A stretch of DNA of 64,000 nucleotides from Albula goreensis. Lineage: Eukaryota > Chordata > Actinopteri > Albuliformes > Albulidae. Shown here piece by piece: positions 45,801 to 59,350 of the stretch (position 1 is the stretch's first letter; each line of letters opens with the position of its first letter). Under the pieces are notes generated by a model. That model had not been told where the DNA came from. It saw nothing but the letters and a program-made list of their open reading frames with translations, and did no database searches. Location of the stretch: the NCBI GenBank assembly GCA_022829145.1, contig CM040751.1, positions 5,397,364 through 5,461,363 on the forward strand, read 5' to 3'. Position numbers and translations under genes: made by a program.

Positions 45801-48579
45801 AATTGCATTCTGTTAACTTTATCAGCCATTTTGTTTTTTGATGTAGAACGAGGACGTGATCTGGATCTATTCACATCTCAAAACAATTCCATCTCCTCTG
45901 CCTTTCTTCCCCAAAGCTGGCAGAGCGTGTGTAGCTCCATGTGAAACGTCTATTCTCCTCTCGTTCAGCTGCAGCTTCTCAGAGAGTGCCAACCCTTGCT
46001 CTATGGTAAGCAGGCGTCACACCAGTCAGTACCAGAACATAAAAAGCACCTGCAGGTGGTTGTTTGTCAAAAGAGCAAAAGGGTTCTCCTGGGCCAAGCT
46101 GTCTTAGTTCCCCTTGAGTTGAGTTATATTTAAGAAGCATTTCTGAGTTGTTGTTTTTCAATGATAATCCTCTTCAAACTATGATGGGAGACATTATATC
46201 CGATATTTCTTATTTCCCGTTGTGCACAAGTACCAATGCTCAGCAGAGCTGTGTGACGCCGCTGAGTACAGCTTTGGATCTGGGAGCACAAGAACGCAGA
46301 GGATCCTATTCTGTAAGTCTGGGTCCAGGAAGCCGGATCATGAAATAACTGATCCAAGAAGGTCAGTGCAAAGCTGTAGACTTCACTTCCACTCTCGGTG
46401 GGCCTCAGTAGATTGTTTTTTTTTTTTTTTTTTTCTACCCTCATCTAATGACCAGGTTATAAACATGATTGCACAGTCAGCTCACCTCTTCTAATTTCAT
46501 ATTATCTGAACTGATTGAGTGATTCCTGCAAGGTGAAGAATACTATAACCCGTGTATTGTGGCTCTCACGGACTGGAACTGGAGCTCATTGTTGTAAGGA
46601 GATAATGAATGGGGCCAAGAACTACTCCCTGAAGTACTCCTCTTGAGTATGAGAGCTGTAAGCATAGAACCTTGCAGGGCGACCTGGTAAAAATAGCCCG
46701 AGAACTGGCCTGTCAGCAGAAAATCAGAACAGGACAATGCCATACAATTCCCTTTTCCAAAAGCTGCACATGAGGAGCTAGTGCTCCACTGTTAGAGAGC
46801 TGGATTTAGGTCCAATATGTTCAGGGCAGAGGAGACATCACTCATTGAGGGGTATAATTGAGGTCAAGTATCCATTGGTAGGATTTATGGCACCATCACA
46901 TAAATACTTCACCTGGACCGTAATTCCTCTACCGGCAGAAAGGGATATGGCTTAGAAAACAGAAGCCCAAAAATAGAGAAATCCTGAGAATGATGAGGGA
47001 ATCTCATGCCAAATGATCCTCTTTGCTCCCTTGATCCTTTTGTGATTTACAAATATGCAGCAATGAACCTGTCCCTTGTGCAAGTGCCATGGAGCTTTTA
47101 ATACATATAAATAGGATGTACAGTTCATTATCTTACTAAATATTAACATACAATGGTGGTTGTTGAGCCTTATCCTACCTTAAAAACAATGGTGTACCAT
47201 TTTATGCATTCAGACATGAAATACCCTGAATAATCCATACTAAAATGTATGACTATCAATCGTCTTTTATGATACCATTATTATATTGAGATTTTAAACA
47301 ATGTGCAAGATATCAAATCCACAACTGATTAGATCTTGACAATAATTTCAGTCTCCGTTCCCTGTCAGAATTCAGGGAATACTTATGTTATTCAAAATGA
47401 TTTAAATTGTAAACATGCAGTTTTCATTTTCATTAAACTACACATTTTTTATTGGGTGCCTTTATTGCAATAACAGTTTGAGCAATTTGCAGTAGAAAAG
47501 ATGACTGGTTGTTAAACATCAAGAAAAGATGGAAATTGATTGAGAGCAATGTTCAGTTTTAAGAGTGTTTATGCAGCCTTTCCAGCTCTTTCCAGCTCAC
47601 AATCTGCCACTGTACAATTGTATGTGTTGTCTTCTAGGAAACTGTGAAGTTATCGTTCATTTAAGAATTACTCCCAAAGTGAGTTTCCATCCTAGCAACC
47701 CCAAGAGTAAGTTGTATGTCACCAACAACAGAAATGTTTATCATTGCATTGTGGTAGTTGGAGTTCACAAGCAATTTAAACATTTTACCATCCAACGAAT
47801 GAGCAGTTGCATTGTTCTTAGTTTGGTAATTAATATTTGTTTACTTTCTTCAACTTCAGAACTGACTAGACACCTCTATTTAAATAAACAAACACACAAA
47901 TAAATAAATAAAATAAATAAATAAACAAACATCTGTCAATCTGCTAGGCTAAGGTCACAGGGTCATTTTGTTGCTACAGGTGACCAGGCCTTTGTTTAAA
48001 TACAACATGTTCCACGATTTTGATGAGGGTAGTGAAGTGAGAAGCAAATTTTGGACAAGAATCTTGAACAACCAAAGCTTTAATAGTGTTCCTTTTTTTT
48101 CTTTTTCAGAAGAGAAGTGATGCATGTCTGTTTGAATGCTATCTTATTTCCCCCGCTTTGAACTCGTCAATCCTGATCTGTTTTCCCTCATGTCCTCCTT
48201 TTACCTCTGGTAGTTTTCAACGGGCGGGTTGTTAGTTTGTTAGGGAGCGTAAACTGTGAGAATTCAATCTTGGAGGGCAGGGAAGTCGGAGAGCAGACGG
48301 AAATGGAAGGTAGAGCAGGTGAGGACAGCGATAAAGGGATGCTGGTACTCGGTCCACCTGAGGGAATTGCCTTGCCAACGGATGTCAGCTAATTTATACT
48401 GTTGAGGTGGGGGGAATCTGGGTAGCTCACACAGTCATGGCATATGTTTGTGCTGCTGCAGAGGGTCCTGTCAAATCATAACGATATCCATACAGCTAAT
48501 ATATTGTTAGCCCTGGTCCTGGAGATATTATTAAGATCTACTTATTTTCCCATAAATGCAAATCCTGAAAAGATGCCAA
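45801..48579. other. Gene-free stretch with simple repeats
   Basis: Contains T19 at 46416-46434 and an AAAT/AAAC tract at 47878-47931. A GC-richer patch around 45870-46110 shows no distinctive motif cluster. No gene seen. Confidence 0.5.
47878..47931. repeat. (AAAT/AAAC)n simple repeat
   Basis: Imperfect tetranucleotide tract of TAAA and CAAA units, read directly. Confidence 0.93.
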
Positions 48580-48800
48580 GGTCTTGTGTTTCAGGTTTCA
48601 ACGGAATGTGAATGGAAACGGAATTCAGCGCTGCATAAAATTTCAGACACTCCCCTGCCATAAAATCAATTATGCATGGTACACGATGGATGGGGAGAGC
48701 TTCCGTTTAGCCTGGGCCCGCAACAGATCTCTTTGCCAAGTCATCAATGAAGCTCAGTCAGTGCAAGTCAGCTCAGTTCACAGAGTCAAGTCTGTTCAAG
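48580..48800. promoter_or_regulatory. Possible conserved non-coding block
   Basis: High-complexity sequence with AAATCAATTATGCATGG near 48663 (homeobox- and octamer-like words) and no family-matching ORF. Weak call from composition and motifs. Confidence 0.25.
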
Positions 48801-51800
48801 TTAGGTCTTACTTCCAACAGAGTCAGACGCATTGATGTCAACAGAATTATTTCGCTTTGGTTTTCCTTTAATTTCTCTCGCAATATGTGGAGTTTTCCTT
48901 CTTGTTGTCACTGCTATTGTGTGATTCCTCTGTGCCTCCTCAGGATAAATAAGAAATTGGCATGAGTAATTTTCATTTCTCAAATTCATTCACTTTGTGT
49001 CATGCTCTTGCTTTGTTAATTTCTCCTTTATAATTGTGTGGCTGTGAAGGTAGTGAACCAGTTTATGAGCACAAACTTGGAATGTTGTCTTTATGTTAAC
49101 TGTCCAGTTAACATTTTTCAGTTATCTCTATTATAAGATTGTATTTCGGTCAAAGGTTGACCCATCCGACCGTAGCCGTCACAGAGGTAGTGGTGATGGC
49201 TGGTGTGTTCCTTTTCATTTTCACTTATTTCGAGGATTTAACCTCAACTTTCGATTTCAGTTTACCCAAATCCCTTCAGCTCTGTGTGGTGATTGGAGGA
49301 TTATTTGAATCACCTGAGGTGTGCAGTGTGGGGACTGATTCCTAATCAGTGATTGAGAGCAGGTTTATGAGTATTCCCCCTGTGACAACGCCGTTTCTGT
49401 TGGGCTTTAAGGGGCAGCAGTTTGCAGCTCTCGTGATCACTTCTGAATGTGTGATCTGAATGGCAGCTGTAAGAAGACCTCATGTCTGATGAAGAATCTT
49501 AAATGTACGATCTCTGCCATTCATAAAGATGCGTTCAAGGTTTTGGCAAGTCCAACATTGGCAAGACCAGGTGAGGCAGGGCTTCTACCAGAGTTTGAAG
49601 GGCCAGCTTTTGAGCTGTTTATTGCAATTCTTCTGCCTGTCAGTTACCGGGCAATTCTTTGCAAACCATTGGTTTGCCTTAAATCCCTGCAGGCTTTACT
49701 TCATTTTGTTTATTTATTTGATATGTCTTTTGACAACCCTCCTCCAAACTAAATATTTTAGTTCCTGCTATTTGAAAAAAGACATTTGTTTGTTTAAAAT
49801 ATATCTGTAGAGGCAAAGTTGCCATGAGGAAACGTATTTTCCCTGTTTTCATTTTATGTGGGGGAGGACTGATTTTGAGCATTCTTTTCTGAGCAACAGA
49901 GGGTTGAAACTACGGTCTTGGTGGCTTGTTTCCGAACAGCAAATTCAGTGATTTTAATTTATAATCAAACAGTTATTTAATTGAATCAATTTGAAACCGG
50001 TTTACATGTTGGGTAAGTGGGAAGTGTTAGTCATTATTTTTATTATTTATTATTATTGCCACTTGCATTCCACATAAATGGAAGCAGATATTAAATGAGG
50101 GCATGAATTCCTAAAACCACTGTACTCAGAGATTTATTAAATTGTTGCACCCCTCCCCCCAGCATGATAAAACACACAAAAGAAATGAGCTGCAGCTCTC
50201 ATTGACTCCTCCATCTCTCGTGACTTTCTCCTGAGCTATGGATGTATACCAGTACGGTTTTTGTTTCTTAATCACCTCAGTGATGTGACCTTGTAAGGGG
50301 CCCTCTGACCGGATTAGTGGGTGCGATCCAGGAATCCCACAGGAAGGCAAATGTACTTTGGACTCAAGCTGTGGGTGTTGTCAGGAAGTAGATGTTGAGA
50401 AAGGTGCCAGGAAACATGTGGTGGTCTGCAACCCACAGTGTTTTGGATGCTGTTCATCTGGCTACAGTTAAGATAATCCAAGAAGCAGTTTTTTATGTTG
50501 AATAAAGTATCTGAGAGAAATGGCAGTTTCACATTCCTGTTTTATTATAATTTACTGTAATTTGATTAATAATATTGGTGAATTATATGCAAACAAGTGG
50601 GCATAGTATATATTTCACCTGCACTCTTTGAGAATTTTCACTAAAACAGCTGTACAAGCTATTCTGATGTGTTGTCTTGCGATTTGGGTCGCATTATGAA
50701 TAAATCATTGTTCCAGCCTGCGCTCAGACGTCTTGTTTTATTTAGCTGTGTTATAAAAGGCATTAACGGGCCTGTTAGATAGCTGCAGTTTAACTAAGAG
50801 TCATAGTATTTTAAGATCACAGAGGGGATTCTTTTGAAAATCTGACACAGCATCCCTGGGGAGCTCTGTTTCCCAAAAAAAATGAAGTATACAAACCGCA
50901 TCCATTTTTCAGTGCGTCTCAGAACTTCTGCAGCCTCCAGTTCTGTGTGCAGACACAGCAGAGTGTGCATGTTTTTAATGACTTGAAGAAAAGAAGTGTT
51001 TAGCTGAACTAGATCATGGCCACATTTTTTTTACAGTACGTATGTTTAAAAATGCACCATGATTGCTCATGGATGTGACTGTTCATTTTATGCAGCCTTG
51101 ACTCAGCAGGACAGCTTGTGTTTTTGAGTACGGATTTGATTGGCTGCAGTCAGTTGCAGTTTGACACACCCACTTCCCAAGACTGAGCGCCCACCCCTCC
51201 ATTAACGATTCTTAGACTTGAGCAATTGTCATCCTCTTCCCATTTGCCGCAAATGCAGTGATAGCATCAGTGAATGGCTGCAGCCAGCCCTGTCAAGTGC
51301 TGTGGTGCTTTCAAAAGATGTTTTCGAGTCTGCTGTTGCCTAAGTTTGCAATATTCATTGTTTCCCTTCTTTGAAGCTGCCACAATGCCTTGAAGCCATG
51401 AAAAAATAAATCAAATCATTCTTTTTTTCCTCCCAGGAAAAAGAAAGGTGTTGTTTAAGTCAATATTTGTCATATCGTATATTGTCTTATATAGTTTGTT
51501 GGAAGTGTCACAGAAATCATCTTTCCAGTTCAGATTATAGGTGCACCATACCAATACATCCGTCCTACTCCATTACGGTAGGGAGTTTAACTCTTAATTT
51601 TGGCAGAAGACAGATCCAGGTAAACTATGTTGAGAAAACGTTGCCACTGACACATTGTGTGGTGAAATCCAAAAGTGTAGACTTAACATTTGTGCTTCTT
51701 ACATGCCTACATGTCAGATATTGCTGAGCTGAATCAGAACCCAGTCTGTTACCAGGTTGATTTTCAGGTCACGCATCCATGGAATTCAATATGTTTTGAA

Positions 51801-52695
51801 AGCATATCTTTGTCTGAAATTGGAGAAGAGTCAGTGTTTATGGATACTGTATTGACAGACTGTTTTGTAGTAAAGATTCTTCATTTATATCATCAGGAAC
51901 AAGTATGTCCTTTTTGAGTTCTTGGGTCTTGAATAACATGTTTTCAAATTGATAGTACATTTGTGGTTTCACTCAATCGTGGTTTTGGTGTCACTTCACA
52001 TTCATCCCCAAATACCTTCAGTTGAATTCGTGGGGCTAATGGTAAATCATTGGTAAAACCTGCAATATGATATCCCACAAAAACGTAATTGCTGCTTTCA
52101 GGTGCTTGTCTCTTTCTTTCCATGGGGAATATGTCATCATTCATCCAATGTTTAAGATACCACTGAATAAAAGTGAGCAGGGAGAATAACAGCTTGATGT
52201 ATTATGCCTAGCCTGCTATACACAATTCACAAACGAAGGTTATACTACAGCTTGATTCTGATTGGATAGGAGTTAATTATCTTTTTCGATAAGCCAAATG
52301 GTGACCAATTTAAAGCACAGTTATGAAGTGGTTCTGATGAACATGTAGCAATGAGAAGCAGGACTGGAAATGAATCCTCAATTGAAAAAAAAATCTCCCT
52401 CAAGTTCCAGTCACGATGAAGCAGCTATGACTACAATGATGAAAAGTGCTGACGTGGATCATCTTCCTTTTTCAGTGTCTGATTTCTACGATAAATGGAA
52501 ATGTTCAGCTGAACTTCAATAAATGTACACACCAAACAAATACATGACCATCACATATCTGTATGTGGTCCCTTCCTGACCAGCATACTGTAGGCAAGCT
52601 GTACAATAACAAGCATGAAATTGCAGTAGCTGTGACCAGGCCACTCCCACTGCCACGCCCATTTCAGCCAATTGGCATGAACAGAAGCACACACC

Positions 52696-52697
<2 letters not shown>
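48801..52697. other. Gene-free stretch, nothing firmly recognised
   Basis: A moderately complex patch at about 49140-49450 has overlapping frames without family match. The rest is AT-rich. Confidence 0.5.

Positions 52698-52729
<32 letters not shown>
52698..52729. repeat. (CA)n microsatellite, about 32 bp
   Basis: Perfect CA run read directly, directly upstream of the GC-rich block near 53 kb. Confidence 0.97.
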
Positions 52730-52730
<1 letters not shown>

Positions 52731-52949
52731 CCTCCATTCTGAATTTTAGCCTCCGAGGGCGAAAACTGTGGCCGCCAAAGTGTGGGGACCAACCGACCAA
52801 CCAGCTGACAGAGCTATACAGCTGCTGGTCACAGCTAAAAAATGGGCATGTAGCTTAAAGTCCTGAAAGGGAAACTGTAGCTTGCATGTATATGTTTGTG
52901 CTGTGAGGTAACCTGCTTCTAAAGTGTAGAACAGGGCTTCCTTTTTCCA

Positions 52950-53320
52950 TCAGTTTGGTCCATCGTGGACACCCGCTCCCGCCCACTCCACAGGAAGATG
53001 CCGCGCCATGCAATTCTTCCGACTCACGCGACAGCTGCCCCTCGCTGCTTTCCACACCACGGGTGCACCACCAATCGCATATTGCCTATGTCGCCAGAGG
53101 ATTATACAGCGTATGTTCCGTTGGTGCACCTGCAGGCGCTCCATTGGTCACTGGAGAGCGATGAGACGAACGACCGTAACGGGCCTACACCCCTACCATG
53201 CCCGACATGCCTGGGCCAACTGTTGCCTCACCAATGTGGACCTCCAGCCATGGGCGGAAGCTGAGAGGCTTATTACAATGAACGTACAAGACTGTGCTCA
53301 TGGTGTGATAAGGTGAAACT
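52950..53320. other. Unassigned GC- and CpG-rich block, open in several frames
   Basis: About 370 bp clearly richer in G, C and CpG than either side. All three forward frames stay open for 60-100 codons and two reverse frames are also open, ending together near 53316. One forward frame is rich in Arg, Trp, Cys and His (positions 53008-53313) but matches no family I know. A pyrimidine-rich stretch ending TTTTCAG follows near 53350. It could be a fragment of a transposon gene, a retrocopied exon or a small CpG island. I cannot assign it. Confidence 0.4.
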
Positions 53321-54864
53321 TCATTCCTTTTGTGCTCATTTTTGTTTTCAGCGAGACTGAATTTCTGATTCAGATTGATTGAGAGATCATTCCTTATTAA
53401 ATTTCATGAAATGCACCCAGCTCACTCTGCGTAATTGCTAGGGAACAATGTCACAGTATGCACCATCTCAAGGTGTGAACATGAAGCTATTATCTTTGTG
53501 ATCCAATTTTAATTGGAGTAAGGTTTGACATGAACAAGATTATTGCACCGGATGATAACGACAAAACAAGGAAAGCAAGAAAACACCAGTATAACGATGG
53601 TGAAGAATGACAGACTGGAGAAAAAGAGGACAAAAAAACACTGTAATGAATCAACACAACTACTTAACATGGACAACATAAACAAACATATGCTCATGGA
53701 ATAAATGTGTAATATTCACCATATATGATTTATTAAGCATAACAAACACTCAGTGCAGGTAAAATAATTTGTCTGAAATTGAGCAACCTCAGAATGAACT
53801 AGAGGATTATGATCCTGAGGGGATGGTACAGTATCCCACTCGGCAGCAAGACCTTACTTTGGGTTAATCTGCCGTGACATAGTTAACAATTATATAAAAA
53901 CATTTTTTGGGTTTTACAAGAAACTTGAAACATTTTGTTTTAAAGGCATAATTTTGAGTTGGAGCATGTGTAATGCTTGCCTTAGGATTTTGCTCTCTCC
54001 CTTGCTTTCCACTCTTTCTGTGTATGCCTCGGGCTCCATTCTTAAAGTGGCAAATCTTGTCAGCCATCTAAAGATTTAATTAAACTATTCATACTCGCAT
54101 GTGTTCGTAAGGTCACACTTATCGTATGTGTCCAATGGGACTGTTGTTTTTCGCAGAGCTTTGTATCTTCCCAGAATGCAGTGCTTCACATCCGTGAATG
54201 CATTTGTGAAATTGAACACCCAGTGGATTTATGAAATTGCGAAACCCTGATGTGTAATTTTAAAACAGGCGTAGCCTGGCTACAATCTTATATTCTCACT
54301 GATTTTGCAAACACATAACAAGTTCTGTTATTTACTGTGGTCGTTGATGGAACAAAATGGAGGTGTATTATTTGTCCTTTTTTTCAATGTGAATTGAATT
54401 GTGGGTATTGTAGGATTACATGGGAGGGTCATGCATTTATTTCTCATGTCTCCCTGCATTTTCCAGGTTTATCCATCAATATAACTTCCAAATGTCATTC
54501 ATTTCCTAAACAATAATCCAAAGTATGCACTTTATTTTCAAAAAATGAGTCACCCACCTCTGGAGTCACGTTGGTTTTGTACTAACTTCCTCTTTGGTTC
54601 AGCCCTGGATTCTGTTTGGTTTAAATCTAGATATTGTTTAGTACAAATGTCAAAATGCGGTGAACTGCTGCGATATCATAAATATATTCAAGCCCCAGGA
54701 TCCATTGTTCAAAAATGAATATATTTGAAGTCATTGGTGTAATGTCAATAGCAAACAGCTTCCCTTTTAGTTGCCTCAAAAGTCTGATTATAACAAAATA
54801 TGAAGTTATCTAAGAATCATGAATCTAATTACCAATTACACTTGTAGCTGAAAATATATTTGTC
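53321..54864. other. AT-rich gene-free stretch
   Basis: No feature supported beyond ordinary non-coding sequence. Confidence 0.55.
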
Positions 54865-54985
54865 AACCTGCGTAGCAAGCTTGGTGTTTCAATCCCTGGT
54901 TACCGCTGGGTATGCATTCACTGTAGGTTTAGGGCAAGGTTTGCTCTGTTTGTTGGGGGGAGAGGGTATCATGAAAATGGTATGC
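54865..54985 (+). mobile_element. Possible heavily decayed tRNA-SINE
   Basis: GTAGCAAGCTTGGTGTTTCAATCCCTGG has a B-box-like GTTTCAATCCC, followed by GGGCAAGGTTTGCTC, which resembles the 'CCCTTGAGCAAGGTA' body of the SINE at 34516. No tail was identified. Weak. Confidence 0.3.
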
Positions 54986-55989
54986 TTCCTCACCCCAACA
55001 AAAGTAAATCAAGTCCTTATGTGATGAGTGGACACACATGCATTATTCCTATACAAAAAATGACTAATGCCACTACATATTCAAAGTGTTTTGCCTTTTG
55101 TAATGTTGCTCTTCGATTATCTCGGATGTGCGCACACATACTCACGCAGACAGTGGAGAGAGTGAGAGAGCCATGGGTCAAGCTGAGGTTTGAAGTGGCT
55201 GATCTGAGCGCAGACCAGTTTGTGAAAATGTGGCCGTCTCTGCTTCTATAATTACCTCATAGTGATTTGAGAAGAGGACCTCGATGCTCGTGTTTAGACC
55301 GATTTTCCTCAAAGCCAGTACTTCTGCTCCAGGGAAGAAAATGAGGTCATTACAACTGACAGCTGTTTCAGATTGTGACAAACAAAATAATATGGCAGTC
55401 ACCAAAAAGATAATGTGATTACGTTGTGAGTGTAAAATTATACTTGACGGCTAGCATAAGGGTTATGTAGTCAGACGAAACAGGAAAGAAACTCTGATTT
55501 GACTCTGTTGCACTTTTACACCTATCAGTGGATTTCCCGAACCAGTAAGGGGTCTTTTACGTAAATGATCATTCCTTCCAAGGGTCCATAATCATAAGGG
55601 AGCCATTTCGGATACAACATGGAGCCATTTGGTATTAATACATACTTTATATGATTCTGTTACTTAATATCAATTGCCAATTTCTGTTAATGGTTGTATA
55701 CAGTCAACTGGTATAATTTAAGTGTGAGTTCAGTGAAAATTGGTTCTTTCTCAACGAAGGTTTGAATCCTTTCTTGGCATCGTGTCAGTGAAAAGATCAT
55801 TTTTATTGAGGATCTTAAATACTAATTTTGCTCTTAGCCAACCCAGCAGTCATTTTTTCCCCCTCATACTGTGAATTACATTTCCTTAATGACTGGAATT
55901 TCACTAATGCCTCCACTACACATAGCTACAGGTCAAAAAGCTAAGCTGAAAATCTGACAATAAGTGCCACCCTTCTACACGGGTCACCT

Positions 55990-56590
55990 GGACCCCCAAA
56001 CTTTGCTGGACCGATGCTGGGTAAGGAGTCATAAACATTCAGCTCTGGCTTCCATTTCAGTGACAATGCACAGTGTGTAGCGAGCTGTCACACAAGGCTG
56101 TGATACTCTTTTCCAAGTCCATTCCCCTGCTTGAAGGAGTTGAATAAAATACCAAGCGGCGTTCCCTGCTGGCGCCTTTCGATAGATAAGACGATGATTT
56201 CTTTCCATGTGAGAGCATTTTTCCACCAGCTTCCGCCCGGCAAAGAAATTGATTCAACATAAAAAAGCACTGTATCCTTATAGACTCCTGTGCAAAATAC
56301 CGCCGGATTCCGGCGTTTGTGATGGCATGCTTTTAAGGTCGGTCTGGTTGGGAACGGCACGGTGCTGTTGAGTTGCGGTGAGAGCCGGACGCAGGGCTGT
56401 CAGAGGGAAAAAGGTACAGGGACAAGCCACAAAGCTGTCAAGCTGTGGCGACAGGGCACTCGGCACAGGGCGGTCACGCTGCAGATTTCGGTAATAATTC
56501 CTGGAAAGGGCCACAGCGCGCCCCGGTACATATTGCACTTCCTGCTCCCTCTTTTGACCTCTGCAACAGAGAAGCAATGAGACCTGAGGC
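55990..56590. promoter_or_regulatory. Candidate conserved non-coding element, about 600 bp
   Basis: One of the GC/CpG-richest stretches of the window. GATAGATAAG (paired GATA words) lies at 56181-56190, with CTGGCGCCTTTCG just before it. Many overlapping frames are open on both strands (60-99 codons), none resembling a known protein, which points to stop-poor composition and not to a gene. A TE-derived CpG-rich segment is the main alternative. Confidence 0.35.
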
Positions 56591-56859
56591 TCTAATCTCT
56601 TCCCCCCAGAACAATAAAAAACCTGCCAGGTCTGAAATATCGGTTACAATATTGATGTAAACGCAAAATGCTAAAACCAACAGCATCGTCCTTCATAAAA
56701 ACAGCGTGCTCAATGTATTTCCTAGAGAAGAGCAATTTGTAATTCCTAAAGTAGGTATTTTAACAATCACCTAAACACGAGAAAGAACAAAATACAACTT
56801 TGATAAGGTTAAAGATGTCAGAATTGCATAATAGCAATGTGGCACTGAAATTGGGCTTG

Positions 56860-57110
56860 TGACATGAGCATTTGTCGAGTGCATTGGGGATTCACAGAAC
56901 AAGAAGAACATGATCCCCATGGCGTAACCTTTAATATTGGAATTGCATAAATAACCTCATTATAAAGCTCTCATGTGGAAATGCCTTTTAGCGAGAGAGA
57001 GCTTGGCTTCAATAGAAGCAAGTCCCCCGATATGCTACCGTGGATGAATGGAGATATTTCAAGAAAAGCCTCAATTCAATTTGTTCACCGCAATAAATAA
57101 AATCCTTATT
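56860..57110. promoter_or_regulatory. Candidate conserved non-coding element
   Basis: Words include TTTAATATTGG, GAATTGCATAAATAACC and CATTATAAAGC (homeobox-, POU- and CDX-like), set in high-complexity sequence with no open frame of note. Conservation is inferred. Confidence 0.35.
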
Positions 57111-58969
57111 TTACTTTAAGATGATACTCTGATGCTACAGAAATTAATAATGGGTATTGACAAAGAAGTGAAAATTAATGCAAAGTGTACGAGGTGAAAG
57201 CACAAAACAACCTTCGCGAAAATACTTGGGGATCTGTGTCATACAGATCATGGTAGCTCATTTGTCATTCTCCGTGACACACGGAGAACGACTGGGTATC
57301 TCAGTTTCTGTGGTTTCCTTTCCATCAGGCAGCAGTTTAGGCCTTCTCATCAAAGTTTGTGGACTCACCAATTCCAAACAGTCTTAAATTAAATGCTTAG
57401 TTGCTGGAATACATTAATATTAATTGCTCTTCAGGCCTCCAGGACTGGAGTCTGACACCTATGGAGTAACTCACTGGAAATTACAAGATATGGAACAAAA
57501 TTATTTGGAGAGATGTTTGTGCAGTCACAAGAAGTAAAAGAAAGAGTGTAAATGCAGACAACAGATGAAAGGCAATCGACTGAATCCTCATTGAGGAAAA
57601 TCTATATATTTCAGGAGTGTTCTAAACAGATAAGGACAGACAGGTACAGAGGCAAGGGTAACCTTTTTCCAAAAAGCAATTCTGAAATCAAACAGTTTGT
57701 CCCCTAAAACTGAACTAAACTAAGAAGTAAACTTTTTAGTCAGACTCAAAGTCTTCCCCATGAACGTTATGGAGTTGTGGAAGAAAAAAAAGAGAAATAT
57801 TGAGAACCAAATCTGTTTTTGCAGCAGACTGGGACAGAAAGAAATATAGCTGAAGAGGTCAAAAAAAATGTGTGGATGAATCATCTTTTGATGGATGTTT
57901 GATATGTCATTTGATAGAGGGAGAGAAAATCGAAGCAAAGCGGGAATTTCCTGGAGATCTAAAAGAGATTACAGAAGGATGGCAGATTGACTCTGCATGG
58001 AGCGTTTGTTCACTTTCCAATCCGCAGATCCACGGGGTTGGAGCACTCTCAGTCCAAAAATAATGTCGGCAGGTCTTTAGGCATGTCACTTGGATTTAAA
58101 TCTTTTGTCACATTTTAAAGAGACCAATTAATGTGAAACACACTGTTAGTTATTCAATTAAAATTTCTGTAGAGATGATTTATGAGCACACACAAACATT
58201 ATAAACTGATTTCCCACACAGGGTCTCGTCCTAGACTTTTTTTTATTTTTCATTTGTTTTTTTTTCGAATACAGGGATTAACCCACTATTTAACTGTCAC
58301 TATTTAACTTGCATTAGCTGTGACAGACTCACAATGGAACAAAAAAAATGCAATAATCAATTCAAATAACTTACTTTGTTAATTGTCTGGATTTTGCTCT
58401 CTTTGCCTGCCTCGTTCGACCTCGTCCTGACTCCCTCTCACACGTTGTCACCCCATCATGACTTTTTCTTTTGTTTCCATATACTCATGTTTCCATATAC
58501 TACTATGCCACTGCTGATGTTGGCACTTTTATGTGACTCGAGTGTGACAGCAACATGTGAGATTTACAACTCATGGCCATGGAACAACAGCACTGGGGGG
58601 TTATGGGTAAAATGTGAGACTTGACAGTTATGAGGCTGCCTGTTTCTTATGACTATTCCTTCTCTACGGTCCTGTTTGTGTCCTTAACCCTCTGACACAC
58701 CACACTGAGTCTTCCTGCCGCCCCACATTTTTGTCACAACGTTTCATGTCCCAGGGCCACCAAATGGATTAACTCAGGCTCTGGTACAACTTGAATCACA
58801 TTTGTGTCACTGTGGTTCTCCACTCTGGTCTGTGGCAGTCATTCTGGTATATGGGATCCCTAAAGGTTGGGGAGAGCTTAGGGGCCGGGAAGAAGCCTGA
58901 ATCTGAGCACGAGAACATGGTATGATAATGTGTGCTATTGAGTCATGTGCTTTTCAGAACTGCTGTTTT
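57111..58969. other. Gene-free stretch, nothing recognised
   Basis: A short tandem duplication, TGTTTCCATATACT, occurs at 58472-58485 and 58488-58501 (16-bp offset). No other feature was supported. Confidence 0.5.
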
Positions 58970-59350
58970 TACCTCAGTCCAAGTAGACTGGATGAAAACG
59001 CGCATCCAATCCAGCTTCTGCGTCTCCCGGAGCTGTCGAGTGATCGCGGCAACGGGCTGTCGATACTTTCTCGGCGTCATGTGCGAACTTGTCTGAAACA
59101 GCTATCAACTAGGTGAAAATGGTGGATGTCCAGAGGCGACTTGTCCAATTCTGAAGTGTTTTTGTTGTTTTGTCAATATGCGCCGTCACCTGGAGAATGC
59201 ATGGGAGGGGAGAGTCTGCCCGCAGAACACGAAGACTGTCACACAGAAGAAAAATGAGTGTTGACGCATATGACGATTGGACGCGCTACTTTCTTCATAT
59301 CAGACTACAGCGGACCCCACAGGCCATGGATGCATCTATATTGGCTACAT
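58970..59350. promoter_or_regulatory. Candidate conserved non-coding element, CpG-bearing
   Basis: CpG-containing words are dense compared with the flanks (AAAACGCGCATCC, GTGATCGCGGCAACGGG, TTCTCGGCGTC, TTGGACGCGC). Two short plus-strand frames (64 and 66 codons) cover it but are unlike any known family. Retention of CpG in AT-rich, otherwise CpG-poor DNA suggests selective constraint or hypomethylation. Confidence 0.35.
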
